A stretch of DNA of 64,000 bases from JACNIZ01 sp964344765. GTDB taxonomy: Bacteria > Planctomycetota > UBA1135. The position numbers and the translations under genes were made by a program. Location of the stretch: assembly GCA_964344765.1 (NCBI GenBank), contig CAYFOM010000009.1:53321-117320 (forward strand). Direction: 5' to 3'. Shown here one piece after another: positions 7,714-15,319 of the stretch; within the stretch, counting starts at the first letter, position 1, and the number at the start of each line of letters is the position of its first letter. The notes under the pieces are model-generated. The model was not told the DNA's origin, ran no database searches, and saw nothing but the letters and a program-made list of their open reading frames with translations.

Positions 7714-10607
7714 TGACCGCCCCCTACTCCGCAGCCGATCAAGTCGAAGAAGTACTGACCGAAGTGCTCGAGTCTTCGGCCGACGATTTGTACAGCGCAT
7801 TCGACGCCGCATGCGCACGCCATCCGGAATTGGCGGATGAGCTGCGTCAGCGCATGGAGTTCCTGCGAGCCAGTGGTTTGTTGGATTCGGTTTGCGGATC
7901 GGCTCAACCTCAAGAACCCGGCGCGCCAAGTTTCCGCGCCGGCGACCGGCTGTTGCATTTCGAAATCTTGAGCCTGCTCGGCACCGGCGGCATGGGCGAG
8001 GTTTACCGCGCTTTGGATACCCGCTTGCAACGCGATGTGGCGATCAAAGTGCTTTCCGAACACTTGGCGTCGGACCCGGTTCGCTTAAAGCGTTTGGGAC
8101 GCGAAGCACGCACGCTCGCCGGCCTCAATCACCCGAACGTCGCTCAAATCCACCATCTTGAGCGCGCCCACGGCCGCGACTTTTTGGTGCTGGAGTACGT
8201 GCCGGGGCATGATTTGGCGCAACTGATCGCGCGCGGTCCAATGGATCAGCGTGCGGCATTGGCTTTTGCGCTGCAGTTCGCCGAAGGCTTGGAAGCCGCG
8301 CACGATGCCGGCGTGATCCACCGCGACATCAAACCGGCGAACCTGCGCATCACGCCCGACGGCGTGCTCAAGGTTTTGGATTTCGGCTTGGCGACGGAAT
8401 CATCGACCATCGAACCCGCCCCCGCCATCGACGACGATTCCACCGACCTGTTGGTCACGCGCGACGGTACTCACCTCGGCACGCCGAAGTACATGAGTCC
8501 GGAGCAAATTCGCGCGCGACGCACTGATCGGCGTGCCGACATTTGGGGTTTCGGCTGCGTGCTGTGGGAATGCTTGACCGGGCGTCGGCCGTTTGAAGGC
8601 GGCGATTTTGCCGAGCTCGGTGCCAACATCTTGCGCACCGAACCCGATTGGGACGCACTGCCCAAAGAGCTGCCGGCAGCCATCGTCACTTTGCTCCAGC
8701 GCTGCTTGGCCAAAAACCCTCGCGAGCGTTTGCGTGACATCGGCGAAGCGCGAATTGTTTTGCAGCGCGTGCTCGATGGCGAAGACGTCGCGCCTATGCC
8801 AACTCGTGGAAGTGCAAATCAAAAGTGCGAGCGCACGCTTTGGGGCGTGCTGCTACTGGTTACGGTTGGAATGGCATGGGTCTTCGGCGGCGCCAACTCG
8901 GCCCCCGAAACCAGCAAAGATGTGCTGCACCTTTCCGCCCACCTCACTCGCGGCAGCAAACTGGAAGCGCGCACTTACGCCAACGTCACGGTAAGTGAAA
9001 ACCTGTCGCGCATGGCTTGGGTTGGTGGTCCGCAACGCAGCGTGTTTGTGCGTTCGCTGGACAGCTATTTGGTCACCCCAATCGCCGGCAGCAAAGGCGC
9101 GTCGTCGCCGTTTTTGTCGCCGGATGGAGAGTGGGTTGGCTTCTTCATCGACAATCGTTTGATGAAAGCGCGCACCGATGGCTCGGGTTTGGTTGATCTC
9201 TTCGACGAAGCCACCGCCAACGACGAAATCCTGCTTTACGGCACCGAAAACCGCGGCGGCACTTGGTTGGCAAACGGCACCATCGTGTTCTGCCCATCGG
9301 TGCAAGAGGGCTTGTTCCAAATCCGCACCGACGGCACCGGCTTCGCCCGCCTGACCACCCCGGATTCCGCCGCGAGCGAACGCACGCATCGATGGCCGCG
9401 CGCGGTTCCCGGCCAAAACATGGTTGTGTTCACCGTCGATGACGTCGCCACAACCGAAGATTACGACGACGCGCGCATTGACTTGCTCGACCTAGCAAAC
9501 GGTCAACGCACGACGTTGATCAACGATGCCAGTTATGCGCGCGCTTCAATCGGCGCGCTGGCTTACGTGCGTGGCGATGCGCTTTACGCTCAACCATTGG
9601 ATCTTGCATCAAAGCAAGTGCTGGGCGAACCGCGCCTAGTTTTGCCGGACGTGCGCATCGACCGCTCGTCGGGCGCCGCGCAATGCGATGTCAGCGCCGA
9701 CGGTTCGGTTTGTTATGCGCCAATGACTCCGTACGACGTCGCCACGCGCCTGATGTTCCGCAACGAAGCCGGGCGCACGCGAGTGGTCACCAACGACCCC
9801 GGCGCATACTTCGAGCCGGCGATGTCGCCCGATGGCAAGTTTTTGGCTTACATCTCCAGCCGCGGCGGGCTTACCGACTTGATGCTGCACAACCGCAGCA
9901 CCCAAGTGCAACATCGGCTCACCACCACCGGCGCCTGCTTCTCGCCGGCTTGGTATCCGGACGGCAGCAAGATCGCTTACCTTTCCCGCGACCCGATGCC
10001 ATGGGGCATTTACACCGTCGCGCCCGATGGCGAGTCGGCGCCGGAGTTGCTGTTTGAAACCCAAGGAGATTGGGCAGCTCCGTTCTCCTTCATCAACGGC
10101 GGCAAAGAGCTGCTGATGATTTGGCAGCGCGAGCAAAGCGGTCGCGACATTGTGCTGCTGGATGTGGAAAGCGGTGAAACGCGCGACATACTCGCCACCC
10201 CCGCCGACGAAGAACATCCGTCGTTGTCGCCGGATGGCAAGTGGATCGCATTCACATCGGACCACAGCGGCCGCGATGAAGCGTATATCGCGCCTTATCC
10301 GGAATGCAGCCCGATGATGCAAATTTCCACCGACGGTGGCTTGGAACCGCGTTGGGCGGAAGACGGATCGCGTCTGACTTTTTTACGTCGCGACACGCTT
10401 GAACTTTGGGCCGTCGACCTCGACTCCGACGACGGCGTGCTCAGGCCGCAACTGCCAAGGATTTTGATGCGCGACTTCTTTCACAATCAAGACGCGCGCT
10501 TTTTCTACGCAGTGTCGGGCACCAAAAAGTTCATCACGTCGACCTTCGACCGGACCGAGTCCGACATCGGCCGCGAGTTGCGAGTAGTAGAAGACGCGGT
10601 GTATTAG
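7713..10607 (+). CDS. Membrane Ser/Thr protein kinase with TolB-like beta-propeller
   Basis: The 964-residue protein begins with a short helical region, then a Hanks-type kinase domain (about residues 83-355). Visible are a glycine loop LGTGGMGEVY, K112, the catalytic HRDIKPAN (D205), DFG at 223-225, and SPEQ in the activation segment. One membrane helix follows (about 376-393). The C-terminal 570 residues are probably periplasmic and contain PD40/TolB-type propeller repeats (for example LSPDGEWVGFF, MSPDGKFLAYI, LSPDGKWIAFT and WAEDGSRLTFL). The likely logic is a propeller sensor outside and a kinase inside. The overlap with the sigma-factor gene suggests the kinase controls that sigma factor. 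All catalytic residues I looked for are present, so it should be active. Confidence 0.94.
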   Translation: MTAPYSAADQVEEVLTEVLESSADDLYSAFDAACARHPELADELRQRMEFLRASGLLDSVCGSAQPQEPGAPSFRAGDRLLHFEILSLLGTGGMGEVYRALDTRLQRDVAIKVLSEHLASDPVRLKRLGREARTLAGLNHPNVAQIHHLERAHGRDFLVLEYVPGHDLAQLIARGPMDQRAALAFALQFAEGLEAAHDAGVIHRDIKPANLRITPDGVLKVLDFGLATESSTIEPAPAIDDDSTDLLVTRDGTHLGTPKYMSPEQIRARRTDRRADIWGFGCVLWECLTGRRPFEGGDFAELGANILRTEPDWDALPKELPAAIVTLLQRCLAKNPRERLRDIGEARIVLQRVLDGEDVAPMPTRGSANQKCERTLWGVLLLVTVGMAWVFGGANSAPETSKDVLHLSAHLTRGSKLEARTYANVTVSENLSRMAWVGGPQRSVFVRSLDSYLVTPIAGSKGASSPFLSPDGEWVGFFIDNRLMKARTDGSGLVDLFDEATANDEILLYGTENRGGTWLANGTIVFCPSVQEGLFQIRTDGTGFARLTTPDSAASERTHRWPRAVPGQNMVVFTVDDVATTEDYDDARIDLLDLANGQRTTLINDASYARASIGALAYVRGDALYAQPLDLASKQVLGEPRLVLPDVRIDRSSGAAQCDVSADGSVCYAPMTPYDVATRLMFRNEAGRTRVVTNDPGAYFEPAMSPDGKFLAYISSRGGLTDLMLHNRSTQVQHRLTTTGACFSPAWYPDGSKIAYLSRDPMPWGIYTVAPDGESAPELLFETQGDWAAPFSFINGGKELLMIWQREQSGRDIVLLDVESGETRDILATPADEEHPSLSPDGKWIAFTSDHSGRDEAYIAPYPECSPMMQISTDGGLEPRWAEDGSRLTFLRRDTLELWAVDLDSDDGVLRPQLPRILMRDFFHNQDARFFYAVSGTKKFITSTFDRTESDIGRELRVVEDAVY

Positions 10608-10802
10608 CCTTTGCCCAAAACGCAATTCCATTTATTGGCGTGCATTTCAAAATACCGTCGGTTTTTCTATTGGAAAAGCCCAAGTAGCCTATAAGTGCAT
10701 ATAGGTTGATAAATTTAGATAAATCCCCTACAAATCGGCCAAGATTCCCCCGATAGGTTGGTAAACTAGTCTCAACTTCCTCCAATTTCACTCAGAGAAA
10801 GA
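10608..10802 (+). other. AT-rich intergenic spacer at the left edge of the low-GC islet
   Basis: This 195-base gap is clearly poorer in GC (near 40%) than the surrounding genes. It contains a 6-bp inverted repeat CCTATA/TATAGG at 10688-10705 and a run of AT-rich sequence at 10706-10730 that could hold a promoter for the ATPase gene. I see no convincing terminator for the kinase gene and no small gene. Confidence 0.5.
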
Positions 10803-11996
10803 ATGGACCCAAAAACCAATCCTTTTGCTCCAGGAGCTGGAACACCGCCGCCGGCATTGGTCGGCAGGGACGAAATCGTAGAGGCGGCTGAGATTGCACT
10901 TCATAGGATTCGGGCAGGACGTCCGGAGAAAAGCCAAATGCTGCGTGGCTTACGTGGCGTCGGCAAAACCGTCCTGCTGAATCAAATCGGGCGCATCGCC
11001 AAAGGAATTGGCTATCACACCGTTAAGATTGAAGCCCCAGAAGGCCAAGATCTCGTCCAATATTTGGCTCCTGCGCTGAAAGCCACCTTAATGCGGCTGA
11101 ACCGAATTGAAAAAGCCAAGAATCTGGCAGGGAAAGCATTGGGTGCGTTGCAAGGCTTTGCTAGTGCATTCAATGTCAAAATTGGCGAGATTACCGTAGA
11201 AGTCTCTGACCAGCACGCTGCAGATAGCGGCAACCTTGAAGTGGACCTCCCTGAGCTGCTCATTACTGTGGGAGAAGCAGCTCAGGTTGCCGAGTCAAGT
11301 GTTGCCATACTTGTCGACGAAGTTCAGTACTTATCGAAGATAGATCTTCGGGCACTCATCGTCTCGCTACACCAAATCTCTCAAGAGGGTCTACCCGTTG
11401 TCTTTTTTGGCGCAGGCCTACCTCAGATTGCAGGATTGGCAGGTGATGCTAAATCATATGCCGAACGATTATTTGACTACCCAGAGATTGGCCCCCTTGA
11501 TTCAGTTTCCGCCCGAGCAGCAATTGAAACTCCGGTACGGGAGGAAGGAGCGGAAATTACTGAATCAGCACTTACCAAAATTGTCGAGGGAACGAAGGGA
11601 TATCCCTATTTCCTTCAAGAATGGGGAAAGCATGCTTGGAGGGTGACGGATTCCTCCCCGATCGACGAAAGCGATGTAGAACGAGCTATTTCTGAAGCCA
11701 CGGAAGCTTTGGATAAGAATTTCTTCCGCGTTCGTTTTGATCGGCTTACCCCAAGAGAGCAAGACTACCTGCGAGGAATGGCCGAGCTCGGAGGTGGCCC
11801 CCATCGCTCAGGGGAGATTGCCAAGCTAATGTGCCGAAAGGTGGAAAGCTTAAGTCCTTTAAGAAGTGGCTTGATTAGAAAAGGAATGATTTGGAGCCCG
11901 TCCTTTGGAGATACGGCATTTACCGTTCCACTATTTGACGAGTTCATGAAGAGAGAAATGCCGTCATGGAGCCCTCCGAAAAAGGATCTGAATTAG
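10803..11996 (+). CDS. AAA/ORC-like ATPase (AAA_16 type), probably acquired
   Basis: A 397-residue STAND/ORC-like ATPase. Walker A is GLRGVGKT at residues 49-56 and Walker B is ILVDEVQ at 169-175. An arginine-rich sensor region and a winged-helix-like C-terminus follow (TPREQDYLRGMAEL, about 320 onward). Stand-alone proteins of this kind are common and mostly uncharacterised; some act in regulation, replication-like processes or defence. The gene and its upstream spacer have GC near 47-50% against about 60% in the flanks, and codon use shifts accordingly, which suggests transfer. Its last 31 bases overlap the start of the GH38-like gene. There is no obvious partner gene, toxin or target, so no function is assigned beyond ATP hydrolysis. 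Confidence 0.85.
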   Translation: MDPKTNPFAPGAGTPPPALVGRDEIVEAAEIALHRIRAGRPEKSQMLRGLRGVGKTVLLNQIGRIAKGIGYHTVKIEAPEGQDLVQYLAPALKATLMRLNRIEKAKNLAGKALGALQGFASAFNVKIGEITVEVSDQHAADSGNLEVDLPELLITVGEAAQVAESSVAILVDEVQYLSKIDLRALIVSLHQISQEGLPVVFFGAGLPQIAGLAGDAKSYAERLFDYPEIGPLDSVSARAAIETPVREEGAEITESALTKIVEGTKGYPYFLQEWGKHAWRVTDSSPIDESDVERAISEATEALDKNFFRVRFDRLTPREQDYLRGMAELGGGPHRSGEIAKLMCRKVESLSPLRSGLIRKGMIWSPSFGDTAFTVPLFDEFMKREMPSWSPPKKDLN

Positions 11997-14401
11997 GTAA
12001 AAGACCGCTTTACTACACCTTCGCCAACCACATGCATTGGGTGGATATGCAATGGCTGTGGGGTTACGACGTCATGCCGGGCACGGCGCGCGACACTTTG
12101 GCGTTCTGCAAGGGCGCGAATGTGGTCGGGAATTTGAATTTCGACGGCGTGGGTTATGAGCGGATGGCGTCGGAGTGTGCGCAGTCGTTGGCCGATTTGC
12201 GCGCCGCAGTTGCCGACGGAATTTTGGAGCCGGTCGGCGGATCTTGGGGGCAGCCTTATGGCTTGTTCCAAGGCGGCGAATCGAACGTGCGCCAGTTCAC
12301 GGTCGGTGCGCGTGCGGTGTTGCGGCATTTGGGCGTGCGGCCGCGCGCGTTTTGGGAAGAGGAATTTTGGTTCTTTCCGCAGCTGCCGCAGCTGTTGGAA
12401 CAGTGTGGCTATTCCGGCGCCAGCCTGTTCTTTCAATGGACCTGGCACACGCCCGAAATCCCACACGAAGATTGCAGCTTGATTCTGTGGCAAGGGCTCG
12501 ACGGCACCACATTGCCGACGTTGCCGCGCAATGGCTTGAACTTGCATCAATGGCCGGAAGATTTCGACCCGATGTTGGAGTCGCCGCTGCTGCAATCGCT
12601 CGACCATCCGGTGCTGGCGCAATGGGTGGAATTTTTGCCGTCGCCAGATTGGATGTGCCGCTCCGAGGTCTTGCTGCCGCGGTTGAAACAGTTGGCCGCC
12701 GATCCGCGTTTCGATTTCCGTCCGCGCAAACTGAGTGAGCTCATTGCCGAGTTACTCCGCAACGCAAAAGCTCAAAGCCAAGCAAACGGCGACGGCGCAC
12801 TCGATATACTGACCCGCAAATACAGCCTCGACGACGTCTGGCACGGCATGTCCGTCGGCAAAAACGCCGACCGCATTCCGCGCGCAAGTTTGATTGGCGA
12901 ACGCGTGTTGTTGGAAGCCGAAGTGTTGGCATCGATGGCCGCCATGCTCGGTCGGCCATACCCGTCGTGGGACGTCTACCCCTATTGGGAGATTGATGAA
13001 GCTTGGCGCGAATTGCTGGCGGCGCAGCATCACGACAATCATGAATGCGAAGGACTGTGCGGTTTCGTCGGTCTGGATAGTTTGCACAAGGCTAGGCACA
13101 TGGCCGAACGCGTGCGTGATCGCAGTTTGCTGCGCGTGGCACGTGAATTGAACCCGGCTGACGGCTCGTTGGTGGTCGCGAATGCGTTGCCGTGGAACCG
13201 CGATATTGCTCTGGAAGATGGTCGAGTCGTGCGCGATGTTCCGGCGTGTGGGTATCGTCAGGCCGAGGCCGAATCAGCGGCGAATGGCAGAGTGAAAGAT
13301 GCCGACGATGTCCCTGAATCGTGGCAATCGCTAAACCATTGGAAGCCGCGATTCAGTTTGCAACGCGACGGCCAACGCATCGATGCCAGCGCCGATCCGG
13401 CAACCAAGTTGACGACCGAATGGCGTCGGCATCCGGTTTTAGCGGGTTGGGAGTTGCGCGTGGTCGCTGAGCACGAGGCGCCGTGGGATCCGGGAATGAA
13501 TGCTGCGTTTGCAATGGATTTGGAGTTTCCCAATGCCATTCGCGAACTGATTCATGACCACCCGTTTGCGCAAACGCCGGTCGCCGCCGAGCGCAATTGG
13601 CCGCGCAAATATCCGAGCGGCGATTGGATGACTTCGGAGCAATGGTTTGAAGAAGTCGTGCGACCGTTTACTTCAACGCGAATGGTGAACGTGGATTTCG
13701 AAGGCATGAATCCGTTGCTGATTTTGCACGATGGCAGCCAGTCGTGGCAGCGCACCGACGGCGGCTTGCGCGTGTTGCTTAACGTCAACGATCCGTGGGA
13801 TGAGCAGTATTGGAATCCTCGCACCGAGGCGCGCTTTTTCTTCCGCCCGAACTGCGGTTTGTCGGCATGGAAGCGCCATCAATTGGCGGAAGAGTGGTTG
13901 AGCCAACCTTTAGCGATTTCGGTTCCGGCGCCGACCGGATTGCTCGCCTGCGTCGGCGGCGGCGTGAGTACGGTGGATGGCGACGAATCGCACGCAGACC
14001 AAAACGGTAAGGCCGGCATTCCAACTGAATTCAGTGCTCTGCAAATCGAGGGGCCGGCGGCTTGCACCACCTTCCACCGCATCGGCGTGCGTGATGGCGA
14101 AGACCTGCCGGATTGGGCGGGACACGGAATGAGCGCGCCGCATTTACTTCGCATCGTCGAGCTGGATGGCGAAGGCGCTGAAGTCAGCGTGCAAACCGCG
14201 CTGCCGATGGCGTCGGCATGGCGCTGCAACATGATGGGTGAAAAATTGGAAGCGCTTGGTTTCGAAGCCTCCTCGGCGCTTAAGCTGACGTTGCGGCCGC
14301 ACCAAATTTTGACCCTGATCGTCGACCTTCCCGACGCCGCCAAACAACCGCGCGACCTCGACGCCCGCCGCAAAGTGTGGGCGCAAATTCACCGAACATG
14401 A
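11966..14401 (+). CDS. GH38-like alpha-mannosidase-family protein
   Basis: This 811-residue protein looks like a glycoside hydrolase of the GH38/GH57 fold. Near the N-terminus HMHWVDMQWLW (residues 22-32) resembles the zinc-site motif HxHxDxxW of GH38, with one extra residue. The region RAFWEEEFWFFPQLPQLL (128-144) aligns with the nucleophile loop of family members, where an Asp-x-Phe-Gly is usual; here the aligned residue is Glu. The long beta-rich C-terminus (about 400-800) fits the family's mannosidase domains. There is no signal peptide, so it acts in the cytoplasm, on sugars brought in by the neighbouring ABC importer. The ATG used is the only plausible start and lies inside the preceding ATPase gene. 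The stop overlaps the kinase start as ATGA. Substrate is uncertain. Confidence 0.78.
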   Translation: MEPSEKGSELGKRPLYYTFANHMHWVDMQWLWGYDVMPGTARDTLAFCKGANVVGNLNFDGVGYERMASECAQSLADLRAAVADGILEPVGGSWGQPYGLFQGGESNVRQFTVGARAVLRHLGVRPRAFWEEEFWFFPQLPQLLEQCGYSGASLFFQWTWHTPEIPHEDCSLILWQGLDGTTLPTLPRNGLNLHQWPEDFDPMLESPLLQSLDHPVLAQWVEFLPSPDWMCRSEVLLPRLKQLAADPRFDFRPRKLSELIAELLRNAKAQSQANGDGALDILTRKYSLDDVWHGMSVGKNADRIPRASLIGERVLLEAEVLASMAAMLGRPYPSWDVYPYWEIDEAWRELLAAQHHDNHECEGLCGFVGLDSLHKARHMAERVRDRSLLRVARELNPADGSLVVANALPWNRDIALEDGRVVRDVPACGYRQAEAESAANGRVKDADDVPESWQSLNHWKPRFSLQRDGQRIDASADPATKLTTEWRRHPVLAGWELRVVAEHEAPWDPGMNAAFAMDLEFPNAIRELIHDHPFAQTPVAAERNWPRKYPSGDWMTSEQWFEEVVRPFTSTRMVNVDFEGMNPLLILHDGSQSWQRTDGGLRVLLNVNDPWDEQYWNPRTEARFFFRPNCGLSAWKRHQLAEEWLSQPLAISVPAPTGLLACVGGGVSTVDGDESHADQNGKAGIPTEFSALQIEGPAACTTFHRIGVRDGEDLPDWAGHGMSAPHLLRIVELDGEGAEVSVQTALPMASAWRCNMMGEKLEALGFEASSALKLTLRPHQILTLIVDLPDAAKQPRDLDARRKVWAQIHRT

Positions 14402-15303
14402 ACGCCGATCACCGCCCTCGTATTTGTGTGCTTGGATCGATCAACCAAGACTTGGTCATCCACGCGCCGCGCTTCCCCAACCCCGGTGAAACCTTGCTCG
14501 GCGGACCGCTGGAAGACTTTCCCGGCGGCAAAGGCGCAAACCAAGCTGTCGCCGCCGCGCGCATGGGTGCGCAGGTCAGTTTTTTGGGGTGCGTCGGTGA
14601 CGACGACGGCGGCCGCATGATGCGCGAGGTGTTCGCCGAAGCCGGTATCGATGCGACTGCGGTGGAAACGGTGGACGATCACACCGGAGTCGGCGTGATC
14701 ACGGTTTCACCGGATGGAGAAAATCACATCGTTGTCGCTCCCGGCGCCAACATGACGATGGATGCCGCTTGGGTCGATCAACACGCCGACGCGATTCGAA
14801 CGGCAGATGCATTACTGCTGCAGCTCGAGATCACCGTCGAAGCCAATTTGCGCGCGGTGCAAATCGCCAACGACGCAAAGGTTCCGGTCATCCTCAACGC
14901 CGCCCCCGCCGCCGCTATCCCCGACGAATTTCTTGCCGGCCTGCATACGTTGATCGTCAATCAACACGAATTCGAAATTCTCGGCCGTCCGCAAGTGCCG
15001 CGATTGATTGTCACCTTGGGCAAGGATGGCGCCACTTGTTACGACCACGCTTCCGACGGCGGTACAAGCGAAACCCACCAAGCCAGCTTCCCGGTCGACC
15101 CGCTCGACACCACCGCCGCCGGCGATGCGTTTTGCGCTGCGGCAGCCGTCGCGAGTTTGGAAAACCCGGACCCCTCCGAATTCCTCAGTTGGGGAACCGC
15201 AGCCGGCGCGCTGGCCTGCACCATCGTCGGCGCGATCCCTGCTCTGCCCCATCGCGATGCGGTTGCGGCGATGCGCCAAACCGAAGCCTTATCGCAATCG
15301 TAA
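14398..15303 (+). CDS. PfkB-family sugar kinase, ribokinase-like
   Basis: This 301-residue kinase carries the N-terminal PfkB signature (GSINQDLVIHAPRFPNPGET, then GGKGANQAVAAARMG). It also carries the C-terminal ATP/anion-hole motif DTTAAGDAF with its catalytic Asp. It resembles ribokinase most, so D-ribose or another furanose/pentose is a reasonable substrate, but arabinose-, fructose- or nucleoside-type substrates cannot be excluded. The start overlaps the stop of the GH38-like gene by four bases (ATGA); an upstream GTG at 14377 is less likely. In this operon it would phosphorylate the monosaccharide released by the glycosidases. Confidence 0.9.
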   Translation: MNADHRPRICVLGSINQDLVIHAPRFPNPGETLLGGPLEDFPGGKGANQAVAAARMGAQVSFLGCVGDDDGGRMMREVFAEAGIDATAVETVDDHTGVGVITVSPDGENHIVVAPGANMTMDAAWVDQHADAIRTADALLLQLEITVEANLRAVQIANDAKVPVILNAAPAAAIPDEFLAGLHTLIVNQHEFEILGRPQVPRLIVTLGKDGATCYDHASDGGTSETHQASFPVDPLDTTAAGDAFCAAAAVASLENPDPSEFLSWGTAAGALACTIVGAIPALPHRDAVAAMRQTEALSQS

Positions 15304-15319
15304 TCCCGGCAACGTCACG

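Noticed and set aside
10803..11996. The AAA ATPase as part of a phage-defence system.
   Set aside because: There is only one gene with no nuclease, protease or other effector beside it. ORC-like ATPases are too widespread for that call.
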